Shown in pieces: positions 8,880 to 17,977 of a stretch of DNA of 64,000 bases (within the stretch, counting starts at the first letter, position 1; every line of letters starts with the position of its first letter). The position numbers were made by a program, and so were the translations under genes. The DNA is from Chryseobacterium taiwanense (GTDB lineage: Bacteria > Bacteroidota > Bacteroidia > Flavobacteriales > Weeksellaceae): assembly GCF_000813825.1 (NCBI RefSeq), contig NZ_JWTA01000003.1, forward strand, positions 62,001-126,000, given 5' to 3'. The notes under the pieces are model-generated. The model saw only the letters and a program-made list of their open reading frames with translations, did not search any database and was not told the origin of the DNA.

Positions 8880-9959
8880 ATGAAAAAAAATGTCCTTATA
8901 GATGTAGAACGATTAAAATACCCGAAATCTGGGATTGCAAATGTCTGTACATCACTCATAAAAGGACTCGATCAAAAGAGAGCTGCGTTTAACTATACAT
9001 TTTATGGGCCAAAAAAGAATATTCCGGTTACAAAATCTAAATTTAGTATTATAAATTGGAAGTTTTGGCAAAAAAAGATTCCCATATCTACCTCTCGCTA
9101 TGCTCTTATTCATACAACGCATCAGCTTTCAGAATATTTTCACAACATTAAAAAGAATCAGAAAAAAGTCGTGACTTTGCATGATCTCAATTTTTTACAT
9201 GATAAAAGCTCTGAAAGAAAGATTAATAAAAGTAAAGGTTTAGTGCAAAAGAATATTGGAAACGCAGATTCTATTGTTTGTATTTCTGAATTTGTAAAGG
9301 ATGATTTTCTAAAAAATAAACATTTATTTACACTAAAAGCCAATGTTAAAATAGATGTTGTTTACAATGGATTGTTGTTTCCTGAAAAGAAAGTCTTTTC
9401 CTCTGTTCAGGACTATTCTTTTATAAATGAAAAGTTCATATTGAACATTGGAGTGCTTTTTCCTAAAAAAAATCAAAACGTTTTATTGGATTTAATTTCG
9501 AAAAACGATAGACATTTGGTTCTTATCACAAGCTCTGCAAAATCTGAATACAAAGAAAAGTTTCTTGAAAAGATAAAGTCATTGGAACTTACCGAAAGAG
9601 TACATATTTTGGAAAATGTTGATAATGATGAGAAATATTTTTTACTTCAGCATTGCGAATCCTATTGCCATCCTTCATTAGCGGAAGGATTTGGAATACC
9701 ACCGGTTGAAGCGATGTATTTTGGAAAGCCGGTTTTCCTTAGCAAATTCACAAGCCTTCCTGAAATTGGCGGTGATTTAGCTTTTTATTTCGAAGATTTT
9801 TCTGCTGAAAATATGAATGAGGTATATCTGGATGGGATTTCAGTATTTAATAAAGATAAAGAAACCTTCCAAGCTAAATTAAAAGAAAGAGCTTTAGAAT
9901 TTAGTTATCTTAAAATGGCTGAGTCCTATGAAAATATCTATAAAAAACTATTGGATTAA
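8880..9959 (+). CDS. Glycosyltransferase family 4 (group 1)
   Basis: A 359-residue GT-B enzyme. The ATG at 8880 gives MKKNVLIDVERLKYPKSGI, a usual N terminus for this family. A longer in-frame ORF from 8703 would run backwards through the divergent gene and is rejected. The donor-binding EGFGIPPVE motif (E-x7-E) sits in HPSLAEGFGIPPVEAMYFGK, followed by SLPEIGG. It is the only plus-strand gene inside this part of the glycan locus and converges with the deacetylase gene with a four-base overlap. It probably adds a sugar from a nucleotide donor to a surface glycan. Specificity is unknown. Confidence 0.85.
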   Translation: MKKNVLIDVERLKYPKSGIANVCTSLIKGLDQKRAAFNYTFYGPKKNIPVTKSKFSIINWKFWQKKIPISTSRYALIHTTHQLSEYFHNIKKNQKKVVTLHDLNFLHDKSSERKINKSKGLVQKNIGNADSIVCISEFVKDDFLKNKHLFTLKANVKIDVVYNGLLFPEKKVFSSVQDYSFINEKFILNIGVLFPKKNQNVLLDLISKNDRHLVLITSSAKSEYKEKFLEKIKSLELTERVHILENVDNDEKYFLLQHCESYCHPSLAEGFGIPPVEAMYFGKPVFLSKFTSLPEIGGDLAFYFEDFSAENMNEVYLDGISVFNKDKETFQAKLKERALEFSYLKMAESYENIYKKLLD

Positions 9960-10699
9960 AGCTTTAGCTTTCCAAGCCTTAGTTTCCATTTAAACTTATT
10001 GATACTGTCTCCGTATTTTATATCGATACGTTTTATTTCATATTTATTTTTCCACGGATAGGAATCTATTTCGTTTCCAATTCTTAGAGCAGCAGTAATT
10101 CCTGATTGTTCAAGCATTTCAAAAAATGCTCTTTTTTTATTCTTTTCTCGTGGGAATTTCCCATAAGGATAGGCGAGAACATTAGAAAAAATGATGGTGT
10201 TTTCTCTTAGAATTTCTATGTTTTTGTTAAGATCTTCTCTGGCTTCTTCTACAGACATTTCAGAATAATTTCTGTGAGAATGGCTATGGAGAGCGATTTC
10301 GATAAGTTCAGGATTTAAGTTTCTGATTTCATCAAAACTCATGAAATTCTTTTCCGTAGAATGCATTCTGCTCTGGATATATTCTGTAGGAATAAAAATG
10401 GTTGCTTTGAGCTGGTATTTTTCTAAAAGAGGAATTAAATACTCGAGATTATTGTAATAGCCGTCATCAAATGTTAAGATGATCTTGTTCGGAGCATTGC
10501 TTTCTTTATGAAGGTCTTTGAAAAATAGAGTAGTGAAGTTATTTTTTATATAGATAAACTGTTCTTCTAAATTTTCTGTAGTAACAATAAGATCATTTTT
10601 AGGAGCTAAGTTCTTGGGTAATACCTGATGATACATCAGAATACGGACGGCTTTTCTCTTTGATAAGCCAAATAATCCTTTTACAACACTTGTTAGCAT
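9956..10699 (-). CDS. Polysaccharide deacetylase (NodB/CE4)
   Basis: A 247-residue carbohydrate esterase family 4 domain. The motifs occur in order: TFDDGY with the catalytic base and metal Asp pair, HSHSHRN with the two metal-binding histidines, and YPYGKF. The N terminus MLTSVVKGLFGL has no convincing signal peptide, so it may act on a lipid-linked glycan from the cytoplasmic side or be membrane-associated. It overlaps the upstream WaaE-like gene by seven bases, suggesting co-expression. It would remove N-acetyl groups from a polysaccharide or LPS sugar. The substrate is not known. Confidence 0.85.
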   Translation of the reverse strand: MLTSVVKGLFGLSKRKAVRILMYHQVLPKNLAPKNDLIVTTENLEEQFIYIKNNFTTLFFKDLHKESNAPNKIILTFDDGYYNNLEYLIPLLEKYQLKATIFIPTEYIQSRMHSTEKNFMSFDEIRNLNPELIEIALHSHSHRNYSEMSVEEAREDLNKNIEILRENTIIFSNVLAYPYGKFPREKNKKRAFFEMLEQSGITAALRIGNEIDSYPWKNKYEIKRIDIKYGDSINKFKWKLRLGKLKL

Positions 10700-11457
10700 G
10701 CTTTGCCAAATTTAGAAATTTCGTGGAGTTTTTTATACTTCAAAAACGTATAGAAAGCGGCTGTTGCTGCTGCATAATATCCCACTAAACCATCCAAAAA
10801 ACCTAAACGGATAATGTATGATTTAATAAATTGATAGATCGGTTTGAAGATGATTTTTAAAACATTTGATCTTTTTCCGTTCTTATACATTTTTTCAGCC
10901 ATCATCGAAGTGTATTTATTCGACTTTTCAATGTGGTGATAAATATCTCTATAAGTGTAGTGGCTGATTTTACCTTCTATTTTACCTTTTTTTTCTGAAG
11001 TTATAAACTCTTCGTGAACAATATCTTCAGAGTATTTTCCGAAATTCTTCCTGAAAAGTCTTTCTCGCTTTATATTTCCCCAACCACCATATTTTAAGGC
11101 TTTTCCTAAGAAAATATTATTAAAACCTATTTCATAGACATTGAATGGGGCTTTTTCAGACTCAACAATTTTCTTTATTGATTGTTGAGCTTGAGGATCT
11201 GGGATTTCGTCGGCATCTAAAAAAAGAATCCAGTCTCCTTCACAAAGGCTTATTGCATAGTTTTTCTGCTTTCCGAATCCTTCAAATTTTTTTTGTACAA
11301 ATTTTACTTTTGGAAACTTTTTGCAGATTTCTACAGTACGGTCTGTCGAAAAACTATCAACCACAACAATTTCGTCAGCAAGATCGTAAATAGAGCTGAG
11401 ATTTTTTTCGATAATTCGATCTTCATTGAAGGTGATAAACGCTACGGATAGCTTCAT
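10693..11457 (-). CDS. GT2 glycosyltransferase, WaaE/KdtX-like
   Basis: A 254-residue protein of the LPS core beta-1,4-glucosyltransferase type: MKLSVAFITFNE at the start, VVDSFSTDRT, FLDADEIP (DxD-type), the family feature GGWGNIKRERLFRK and an HEEF segment. The C terminus has a hydrophobic stretch (GLVGYYAAATAAFYTFL) typical of these inner-membrane-associated enzymes. It is paralogous to the product of 11527-12285. It probably extends the inner core of LPS. The donor sugar is uncertain. Confidence 0.85.
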   Translation of the reverse strand: MKLSVAFITFNEDRIIEKNLSSIYDLADEIVVVDSFSTDRTVEICKKFPKVKFVQKKFEGFGKQKNYAISLCEGDWILFLDADEIPDPQAQQSIKKIVESEKAPFNVYEIGFNNIFLGKALKYGGWGNIKRERLFRKNFGKYSEDIVHEEFITSEKKGKIEGKISHYTYRDIYHHIEKSNKYTSMMAEKMYKNGKRSNVLKIIFKPIYQFIKSYIIRLGFLDGLVGYYAAATAAFYTFLKYKKLHEISKFGKAC

Positions 11458-11526
11458 ACTGTATTCATGTTTAAATACAAAAATACAGTTTATTTTCAGA
11501 TTCGGAAATTTTATAAATAGGAATGC

Positions 11527-12285
11527 TTAAATGTACTCTTCTTTCAAATATTCATAGGTTTTGAATGAGCTTAAAGCGCTTAGATAGGAGAGAATAATTC
11601 CTTTTTTACCATCCAATATTCCCAACTTTAGAATATACATTTTGAAAAAATTGAAGATGCTTTTTGAAATTTGTTTTACGAAGAGATAAGGAACATTTTT
11701 TTCGCGCAAATCTTTTGCTTTTAGTTGTGCATAATGAATTACTTTATGATAATAGGCTTGATAAGAATCGAAAGAAAAATGTAAAAGATAGTTTTTAAGA
11801 GTTCCCGGATTGTTCAGATTTTGGAGCCCTTCATGTACTCTTTTGTTTTCGTCATAGCTTCCTACTGATTTTTTGAAGAGACGAATGTTTTTATCATTTT
11901 GTGTTCCCGAATAGTGAACAGGTTCACCCATAAAAAAGAATTTTCTCTTAAAGTAATAAGCATCTTTTGCTTTTGGGTTTTCTATTTCCTGCAAAATTTC
12001 AGCTTTAAGAGCGGGAGTTACTCTTTCATCCGCATCCAAAAATAATATCCATTCAAAATTGGCATAAGAGAGGCATAAATTTCTTTGTTTGGTAAAGTCT
12101 TCAAACTTATTTTGATACAACTTTACTGCTGGAAATTTAGTTTTAATAATCTCTATTGTTTTATCTGTACTGTAAGAATCTAAAACAATAATTTCATCTG
12201 CAAAATCTACGGATTTTAATGCTTCTTCTATATTTTTCTCCTCATTATAGGTAATAAGAAGGGCACTTATTTTCGGGTTCTTCAT
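11527..12285 (-). CDS. GT2 glycosyltransferase, WaaE/KdtX-like (second copy)
   Basis: A 252-residue GT2 enzyme: MKNPKISALLITYNEE, VLDSYSTDKT, FLDADERV and HEGLQNL. I chose the ATG at 12285; a TTG three codons upstream is possible but less likely. It is related to the product of 10693-11457 throughout, including the C-terminal LGILDGKKG segment matching LGFLDGLVG, so the two are old duplicates. About 70 bases separate them. Likely role: sugar addition to the LPS core. Confidence 0.85.
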   Translation of the reverse strand: MKNPKISALLITYNEEKNIEEALKSVDFADEIIVLDSYSTDKTIEIIKTKFPAVKLYQNKFEDFTKQRNLCLSYANFEWILFLDADERVTPALKAEILQEIENPKAKDAYYFKRKFFFMGEPVHYSGTQNDKNIRLFKKSVGSYDENKRVHEGLQNLNNPGTLKNYLLHFSFDSYQAYYHKVIHYAQLKAKDLREKNVPYLFVKQISKSIFNFFKMYILKLGILDGKKGIILSYLSALSSFKTYEYLKEEYI

Positions 12286-12366
12286 TTTCAACAACTAATT
12301 AGTATGTGTTAGATAATAAAAGTTGTTAAAAGTTAATCAATCGTTTGTATGAATTTTAGAATAAAA

Positions 12367-12395
12367 AAATAACACTCTGATAATGAGTGTTATTT
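12367..12395 (-). terminator. Intrinsic terminator after rocD
   Basis: An 11-bp perfect inverted repeat (arms 12367-12377 and 12385-12395) with T-tracts on both sides. It lies 28 bases beyond the rocD stop codon in the direction of transcription. Confidence 0.75.
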
Positions 12396-12422
12396 TTTTT
12401 AAAAAATCCTAATTTGAGTATA

Positions 12423-13670
12423 TTATTTTTGATATTCTACTATCGTTTTTTCAATAATTTTCACGCAATCTAATAACTGCTCTTCAGTAATCACCAAAGG
12501 AGGTGCTAATCTGATGATATTTCCATGGGTAGGTTTAGCCAATAATCCGTTCTCTTTTAATTGTACACAGATATTCCAAGCAGTAGAGCTGTCTGGAGTA
12601 TCATTGATCAAAATAGCATTTAATAATCCCTTTCCTCTTACTTTAGTGATCAAATTTGTTTTTGTAATTAATTTTTCAATTTCAGATCTGAATAGTTGTC
12701 CCAGTTTTTCAGCTCTTTCAGATAGATTTTCATCTTCAACAACATTTAAAGCTGCTACAGCAACTGCACATGCAATTGGATTTCCACCGAAAGTAGAACC
12801 GTGTTGTCCTGGTTTGATGACATTCATGATCTCGTTGTTGGCCAAAACAGCCGAAACCGGATACATTCCTCCGGAAAGCGCTTTTCCAAGAATTAAAATA
12901 TCGGGCTGTACATTTTCGTGGTGACAAGCAATTAATTTCCCAGTTCTTGCAATCCCTGTCTGCACTTCATCAGCAATAAAAAGAATATTGTGTTTTTTAC
13001 ATAATTCAGAAGCGTTTTTCAAGAATCCGTCATTTGGAACATAAACACCTGCTTCTCCCTGAATAGGTTCTACTAAGAATGCTGCAATATTTCCAGCTTC
13101 TCTGCTTAAAACTTCTTCTAAAGCAGCAATGTCGTTATATCGAATTTTAATAAATCCAGGGGTGAAAGGTCCGTAATTTTGGTTCGCATCAGGATCATTA
13201 GAAAAAGATACAATCGTTGTGGTTCTTCCGTGGAAGTTATTTTCACAAACAATAATTTTTGCAGCGTTTTCTGAAATACCTTTTACTTCGTAGCTCCATT
13301 TTCTTGCCAATTTTACGGCAGTTTCTACAGCTTCTGCTCCGGAATTCATTGGTAGTACTTTATCGAATCCGAAAAGTGTTGTGATCTTTTGCTCGTATTC
13401 TCCCAATTTTGAATTGTAAAAAGCTCTTGACGTTAAAGCTAGTTTTTTAGCCTGTTCAACTAAAGCATCAACAATTTTTGGATGTGAGTGCCCTTGGTTC
13501 ACAGCAGAATATGCTGAAAGAAAGTCATAATATTTCTTACCTTCTACGTCCCAAACAAAAACGCCTTCTCCTTTATCTAAAACTACGGGAAGAGGGTGGT
13601 AGTTGTGAGCTCCGTATTGGTCTTCAAGATCAATGAAATACTGTGAGTTTTTTACTGCTGCTGTTGACAT
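12423..13670 (-). CDS. rocD: Ornithine--oxo-acid (ornithine delta-) aminotransferase
   Basis: A 415-residue PLP enzyme of class III aminotransferases. It converts ornithine plus 2-oxoglutarate to glutamate-5-semialdehyde plus glutamate, linking arginine breakdown to proline and glutamate. The N-terminal [14 protein letters not shown] is diagnostic for ornithine aminotransferase. [10 protein letters not shown] (109-118) binds the cofactor phosphate, DEVQTG (234-239) holds the PLP-interacting Asp, and K263 in LGKALSGG forms the Schiff base. It is a single-gene unit with its own promoter and terminator. Length is normal for the family. Confidence 0.95.
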   Translation of the reverse strand: MSTAAVKNSQYFIDLEDQYGAHNYHPLPVVLDKGEGVFVWDVEGKKYYDFLSAYSAVNQGHSHPKIVDALVEQAKKLALTSRAFYNSKLGEYEQKITTLFGFDKVLPMNSGAEAVETAVKLARKWSYEVKGISENAAKIIVCENNFHGRTTTIVSFSNDPDANQNYGPFTPGFIKIRYNDIAALEEVLSREAGNIAAFLVEPIQGEAGVYVPNDGFLKNASELCKKHNILFIADEVQTGIARTGKLIACHHENVQPDILILGKALSGGMYPVSAVLANNEIMNVIKPGQHGSTFGGNPIACAVAVAALNVVEDENLSERAEKLGQLFRSEIEKLITKTNLITKVRGKGLLNAILINDTPDSSTAWNICVQLKENGLLAKPTHGNIIRLAPPLVITEEQLLDCVKIIEKTIVEYQK

Positions 13671-13686
13671 ATATTTTGGTTTTTTA

Positions 13687-13694
13687 CAAAGTTA
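13687..13694 (-). promoter_or_regulatory. rocD promoter -7 box
   Basis: On the minus strand the bases read TAACTTTG, matching TAnnTTTG, 17 bases upstream of the rocD ATG. No clear TTG is seen at the -33 position. Confidence 0.4.
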
Positions 13695-13854
13695 TAGATT
13701 ATTAATGAGATGGATAAACAGAATACCCTTGCTGAAAAATGAATTGATGTAAGGTTAATTTTGAAGCTAATGAAAAGAGATTAGAGAATATTGTTCATAT
13801 TCATTACGCATTGTAGGTATTATATCTTTCGAAATAAATTTCATTAAAATAAAA

Positions 13855-13878
13855 AAACCGCCTCAAATGAGACGGTTT
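13855..13878 (-). terminator. Intrinsic terminator after accC
   Basis: An inverted repeat with 11-base arms (13855-13865 and 13868-13878) containing one wobble pair, followed on the minus strand by a T-tract. It lies 20 bases past the accC stop. Confidence 0.75.
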
Positions 13879-13897
13879 ATGATTTATTTAAAAAATC

Positions 13898-15253
13898 TTA
13901 GTGATTTTCATACTTTCTATCCATTACAAAATCCTCCATGAATTTTGTAGTATAGTTTCCTGCAAGATAATCTTCATTATCCATTAGTTGTCTATGGAAA
14001 GGAATGGTTGTTTTTACTCCTTCAATATAGAATTCTTCTAATGCACGTCTCATTTTTGCAATTGCTTCCTCACGAGTTTGAGCAGTCGTGATCAATTTTG
14101 CAATCATTGAATCGTAGTTAGAAGGGATTGTATATCCTGAATAAACGTGAGTGTCTACTCTGATTCCGTGTCCTCCAGGGATATTTAATCTAGTGATTTT
14201 TCCTGGAGATGGTCTGAAGTCTGTATAAGGATCTTCAGCGTTGATTCTACACTCGATTGAATGTAATTTAGGATAATAATTGATTCCTGAAATTGGAGTT
14301 CCTGCTGCCAAAAGAATTTGCTCTCTGATCAAGTCATAATCAATAACCTGCTCAGTGATCGGGTGCTCTACCTGAATTCTGGTATTCATTTCCATGAAAT
14401 AGAAATTTCTGTGCTTGTCAACCAAGAATTCAATCGTTCCTACCCCTTCGTATCCGATAAATTCTGCAGCTTTTACAGCAGCTTCACCCATTCTTTCACG
14501 AAGTTCGTCAGTCATGAAAGGAGAAGGTGTTTCTTCTGTCAATTTCTGATTTCTTCTTTGTACAGAACAATCTCTTTCAGAAAGGTGGCAAGCTTTACCA
14601 AACTGGTCTCCTGCAACCTGAATTTCGATGTGTCTAGGCTCTTCAATCAGTTTTTCCATGTACATACCTCCGTTTCCGAATGCAGCCACAGCTTCCTGAA
14701 TTGCAGATTCCCAGTGATCTTTAAGGTCTTCAGCTTTCCAAACAGCTCTCATCCCTTTTCCACCACCACCAGCAGTTGCTTTAATCATTACAGGATATCC
14801 TGTTTCTTCAGCTACTACTACAGCGTGTTCGTAAGACTCGATCAAACCGTCAGAACCAGGTACACATGGTACACCTGCAGCTTTCATGGTAGCTTTAGCA
14901 TTTGCTTTATCTCCCATTTTCTCAATTTGCTCAGGAGAAGCACCAATGAACTTGATACCATTTTTCTGGCAGATTCTTGAGAAATTAGCGTTTTCAGATA
15001 AGAACCCGTAACCTGGGTGAATTGCATCTGCATTTGTAATTTCTGCAGCAGCAATAATGTTAGGGATTTTTAAGTATGAGTCTTTACTCATTGCGGGACC
15101 AATACAAACTGCTTCGTCAGCAAATCTTACGTGAAGACTGTCTTTATCAGCTGTTGAATAAACCGCAACAGTTTTGATTCCCATTTCTTTACAAGTACGT
15201 AAAATACGCATTGCAATTTCGCCACGATTGGCAATTAATATTTTTTTGAACAT
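13898..15253 (-). CDS. accC: Acetyl-CoA carboxylase, biotin carboxylase subunit
   Basis: A 451-residue ATP-grasp enzyme that carboxylates the biotin of AccB using ATP and bicarbonate, the first half-reaction of fatty-acid synthesis. It opens [17 protein letters not shown]. The glycine-rich ATP loop GGGGKGMR lies at about 162-169, and [14 protein letters not shown] holds the active-site Glu and Arg. The ATG at 15253 gives the standard family length; a TTG three codons upstream was not used. It follows accB by 98 bases, and the two are presumably co-transcribed. Confidence 0.97.
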   Translation of the reverse strand: MFKKILIANRGEIAMRILRTCKEMGIKTVAVYSTADKDSLHVRFADEAVCIGPAMSKDSYLKIPNIIAAAEITNADAIHPGYGFLSENANFSRICQKNGIKFIGASPEQIEKMGDKANAKATMKAAGVPCVPGSDGLIESYEHAVVVAEETGYPVMIKATAGGGGKGMRAVWKAEDLKDHWESAIQEAVAAFGNGGMYMEKLIEEPRHIEIQVAGDQFGKACHLSERDCSVQRRNQKLTEETPSPFMTDELRERMGEAAVKAAEFIGYEGVGTIEFLVDKHRNFYFMEMNTRIQVEHPITEQVIDYDLIREQILLAAGTPISGINYYPKLHSIECRINAEDPYTDFRPSPGKITRLNIPGGHGIRVDTHVYSGYTIPSNYDSMIAKLITTAQTREEAIAKMRRALEEFYIEGVKTTIPFHRQLMDNEDYLAGNYTTKFMEDFVMDRKYENH

Positions 15254-15260
15254 CTTCTTC

Positions 15261-15292
15261 AATTTGAAAATTAGATAATTTGAAAATTAGAT
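15261..15292. repeat. Perfect 16-bp tandem repeat in the accB-accC gap
   Basis: The unit AATTTGAAAATTAGAT occurs twice head to tail (15261-15276 and 15277-15292), just upstream of the accC start. About 25 bases further on, TCTAACATC occurs twice (near 15318-15340). The gap is AT-rich and partly self-complementary (TTAGAT/ATCTAA). No function is evident. Confidence 0.8.
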
Positions 15293-15351
15293 AATGTTAT
15301 TTTAATGTAGAATTTAATCTAACATCTAATGTCTAACATCTAACTTCTAAA

Positions 15352-15837
15352 TTAAGATGGATCTACTAAGAATAAAGGTTGATCGTATTCTACAGGCGTA
15401 GCATCATCAACTAAAATCTTAACGATTTTTCCGCTTACTTCAGACTCGATTTGGTTGAATAACTTCATTGCTTCAATTACGCAAACGATTTTTCCGTTAG
15501 AAACTTCGTCACCTACGTTTACAAATACGTCTTTATCTGGAGATGGCTTTCTGTAGAAAGTTCCGATCATTGGAGATTTGATCGTGATATATTTGCTGTC
15601 ATCAGATGCCGCCTCAGCTTTTTCAGCAGGTGCAGCAGCCTGAGCTGCAACAGGTGCAGGAGCAGCAGCTACTTGTTGTGGAGCAGTGTGGTAAACCGCA
15701 GGTTGAGCATAAGCTACTTCGCTTCCAGCTAATGGAGTTTTAATAGTGATTTCGAAATCTTTAGTTTTGTATTTCACTTCAGAAACTTCTGCCTTAGATA
15801 CAAACTTGATAAGATTTTGTATGTCTTTAATGTCCAT
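15352..15837 (-). CDS. accB: Acetyl-CoA carboxylase, biotin carboxyl carrier protein
   Basis: A 161-residue carrier that shuttles carboxybiotin between AccC and the carboxyltransferase. An N-terminal helical region (about 1-30) precedes an Ala/Pro-rich flexible linker (about 45-78) and a C-terminal biotinyl domain (about 82-161), with K125 in IEAMKLF as the biotinylated lysine. I chose the ATG at 15837 ([10 protein letters not shown]), which matches other AccB proteins. The longer ORF would add 22 odd residues and lacks a plausible start context. It is followed by accC on the same strand. Confidence 0.96.
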   Translation of the reverse strand: MDIKDIQNLIKFVSKAEVSEVKYKTKDFEITIKTPLAGSEVAYAQPAVYHTAPQQVAAAPAPVAAQAAAPAEKAEAASDDSKYITIKSPMIGTFYRKPSPDKDVFVNVGDEVSNGKIVCVIEAMKLFNQIESEVSGKIVKILVDDATPVEYDQPLFLVDPS

Positions 15838-15860
15838 AAATTTGATATTTGATTTTGAGC

Positions 15861-15868
15861 CAAAGATA
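15861..15868 (-). promoter_or_regulatory. accB promoter -7 box
   Basis: The minus strand reads TATCTTTG, matching TAnnTTTG, 24 bases upstream of the chosen accB ATG. Its position supports that start over the upstream alternative, which would lie ahead of the transcript start. Confidence 0.45.
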
Positions 15869-15891
15869 CCAAAAAAAGACAAAAAACAACA

Positions 15892-15928
15892 AAAAACCGC
15901 CAAATTTTATCAAAATCGAGCGGTTTTT
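15892..15928 (-). terminator. Intrinsic terminator after rpmF
   Basis: Nine-base arms AAAAACCGC (15892-15900) and GCGGTTTTT (15920-15928) with a long loop, followed on the minus strand by T-rich sequence. A second, imperfect hairpin at about 15939-15964 abuts the rpmF stop. Together they separate the rpmF unit from accB. Confidence 0.6.
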
Positions 15929-15964
15929 GTATTAAAATGAGTGTTTTTCAGTGAAAAACGACTC

Positions 15965-16168
15965 TTAGTTTTCTTCAGTAGTTGCTACTTCTTTTTCCAA
16001 TACTACTTTTCCTCTGTAGTATAATTTTCCTTCATGCCAGTGAGCTCTGTGGTATAGGTGAAGCTCTCCTGTTGCTGCATCTTTTGCTAATTGAGGAACT
16101 ACAGCTTTATAGTGAGTTCTTCTCTTATCTCTTCTTGTAGACGATTGTCTTCTCTTTGGATGTGCCAT
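15965..16168 (-). CDS. rpmF: 50S ribosomal protein L32
   Basis: A 67-residue basic protein opening [20 protein letters not shown], the invariant L32 start. The C-terminal half ([17 protein letters not shown]) has no cysteine, so this is the zinc-independent form rather than the CxxC...CxxC form. It sits directly downstream of the DUF177/YceD gene, the usual bacterial arrangement. Confidence 0.97.
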   Translation of the reverse strand: MAHPKRRQSSTRRDKRRTHYKAVVPQLAKDAATGELHLYHRAHWHEGKLYYRGKVVLEKEVATTEEN

Positions 16169-16227
16169 TTTGTAATAACTTTTTTAATTGATGAGCGATG
16201 AGATTCATCATCTCATCATTAAACTAT

Positions 16228-16752
16228 TTAATTTTTATTCTTTAAATTTTTTAATGCGTCCCATCTAGGGTCGCTTTCATGTTCTTCCTCTTCCTCAATT
16301 TCTTTCGGACTGAACTGATCAAGAATTGCCAAATCTTCTTCACTTACGTTGGGTGATAACTTTTTCATTGGAATTGAAAGAGCTACATTTTCGTAAATCA
16401 ATTGTGCAATATTAAATGCATGGTCGCTGGTCGGAATGGTGATTACATCTTCTTCGCTGTCATCATATTCTTCACCAAATTTTACCAAGACCTTGATTTG
16501 GTTTTCAATGGGATGATCAAAATCTTCGTTTGTAATATCACAAACCAACTCTACTGTCCCACTTACTTTGATCTCAAATTCTAAAAAAGTAGAGTGTTTG
16601 TCTAATAAAACATCTACTGTAATTTTAGGATTTGTAAAATCCTGTTCAGTATCAAATAATTGAAAGAACTCTTTATCTATCTCAAACTTGAACTCGTGCT
16701 TGCCAGTTTTCAGACCGGAAAAGCTTACGTCGTAGTTTCTTAACTTGTCCAT
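16228..16752 (-). CDS. DUF177/YceD family protein (23S rRNA accumulation protein)
   Basis: A 174-residue acidic protein of the YceD/DUF177 family, which in other bacteria and plants is needed for normal 23S rRNA accumulation. The family-typical central part is visible (CDITNEDFDHPIENQIKVLV and FGEEYDD), but the classical CxRC cysteine pair is reduced to a single Cys. I chose the ATG at 16752; the TTG 15 bases upstream is less likely. It is followed by rpmF after 59 bases, consistent with a ribosome-biogenesis role. Confidence 0.8.
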   Translation of the reverse strand: MDKLRNYDVSFSGLKTGKHEFKFEIDKEFFQLFDTEQDFTNPKITVDVLLDKHSTFLEFEIKVSGTVELVCDITNEDFDHPIENQIKVLVKFGEEYDDSEEDVITIPTSDHAFNIAQLIYENVALSIPMKKLSPNVSEEDLAILDQFSPKEIEEEEEHESDPRWDALKNLKNKN

Positions 16753-16836
16753 AAAATGAGTGTGCAAAAATATGCATTTTTTTTATAATAACAAATAATT
16801 TTTCTAACAAATTAATTTAAAATTTGTTTCAAAGAT

Positions 16837-17928
16837 TTAACCCTCTGTATCTTCAGGAAGGTCTTCATCTATTCCGTTGTCCATCGCCATTTTTCTAGGC
16901 TGCATGCGATTGTCCATCAGTTCTTTGTATTCGCTTCTGTTTTTGAATACTTTAATAGCTGTGAAAATTGCTTCTGTAAAGCTTTGTTCGTCAGCGATAT
17001 TTTGTCCTGCAATATCATAAGCAACTCCGTGATCGGGAGAAGTTCTGATAAAAGGAAGTCCTGCTGTATAGTTTACCCCTTCCTCATAAGCCAATGTTTT
17101 GAAAGGAGCTAAACCTTGGTCGTGATACATTGCTAAAACTGCATCAAAGCTTTTGTATTTATTCGGCTGGAAAAAACTGTCTGCAGGGAAAGGGCCAAAA
17201 GCAAGGATTCCATTGTCTGAAAGTTCTTTAATTGCCGGAGAAATAATTTCAATTTCTTCATTTCCTATCACACCACCGTCTCCTGAGTGTGGATTTAGTC
17301 CTAAAACAGCAATCTTTGGTTTTGAAATATTAAAATCTTCAATCAATGTTTGGTTTAAAACTCTGATTTGTTTTTTTATTTTTTCTTTAGAAATGTTTTC
17401 AGCAACTTGTGCAATTGGAATATGATGAGTTGAAACGGCAACTTTTAAGTCTTCTGTTACCAAAAACATTAGACCTTTTTTGTTGAATTTCTCTTCAAAA
17501 TATCCGGTGTGTCCTGCGTGTTTGAATCCCATTTTCACCATTTCGTCTTTATTGATGGGTGCGGTTACCAAAACATCAATTTCACCTTTCATCAAAGCTT
17601 CTGTCGCGGCTTCTAAAGAATCGATCGCCATTTTTGTAGATTCTTCGGTAGGAACTCCCAGTTCTACATTTACATTGTCTTTCACAAGGTTTACCATATT
17701 CAGTTTTCCTGCATGTGCTTGTGAAGCTTCATTGATGTAGTTGAAATTTAAATTTAATTTAAAAATATTTTTCTGATAGGTAAATAGTTTTCCCGAACCA
17801 AAAATTACAGGAGTGAAAAAATCTGTAATGGTTTTGTCTTTCAGAGACTTCATAATGATTTCCGGACCGATGCCATTGAAATCACCAATTGAAATTCCTA
17901 CTCGTACTTTATGGTTTTTTGGGCTCAT
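16837..17928 (-). CDS. pdxA: 4-hydroxythreonine-4-phosphate dehydrogenase
   Basis: A 363-residue NAD-dependent enzyme of the DXP-dependent pyridoxal-5'-phosphate pathway. It oxidises 4-phosphohydroxy-threonine, and the decarboxylated product is condensed by PdxJ. Family blocks are present: GISIGDFNGIGPEI at the N terminus, TAPINKD, HAGHTGYFEE and STHHIPI with metal-binding histidines, LGLNPHSGDGG, and MYHDQGLAPFK. The last 20 or so residues are an acidic tail. It is divergent from ribE, 49 bases apart, and is followed by the DUF177-rpmF pair. Confidence 0.96.
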   Translation of the reverse strand: MSPKNHKVRVGISIGDFNGIGPEIIMKSLKDKTITDFFTPVIFGSGKLFTYQKNIFKLNLNFNYINEASQAHAGKLNMVNLVKDNVNVELGVPTEESTKMAIDSLEAATEALMKGEIDVLVTAPINKDEMVKMGFKHAGHTGYFEEKFNKKGLMFLVTEDLKVAVSTHHIPIAQVAENISKEKIKKQIRVLNQTLIEDFNISKPKIAVLGLNPHSGDGGVIGNEEIEIISPAIKELSDNGILAFGPFPADSFFQPNKYKSFDAVLAMYHDQGLAPFKTLAYEEGVNYTAGLPFIRTSPDHGVAYDIAGQNIADEQSFTEAIFTAIKVFKNRSEYKELMDNRMQPRKMAMDNGIDEDLPEDTEG

Positions 17929-17934
17929 TTTGAT

Positions 17935-17942
17935 TATCTTTG
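17935..17942 (+). promoter_or_regulatory. ribE promoter -7 box
   Basis: TATCTTTG in the pdxA-ribE divergent gap, 35 bases before the ribE ATG. No TTG at the correct -33 spacing is obvious. I see no room for an FMN riboswitch. Confidence 0.4.
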
Positions 17943-17977
17943 AAGATTATAATTTTACAAATTTAGCAAAAAATAAT

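Noticed and set aside
12736..12927. Frame on the same strand as rocD
   Set aside because: Out of frame with a clear aminotransferase and has no homology-like features.
17813..17977. N-terminal extension of ribE
   Set aside because: Antisense to pdxA; riboflavin synthase begins with MFTGIIE at 17978.
17929..17977. FMN riboswitch upstream of ribE
   Set aside because: The gap is only 49 bases and has no conserved riboswitch core; only a -7 box is visible.
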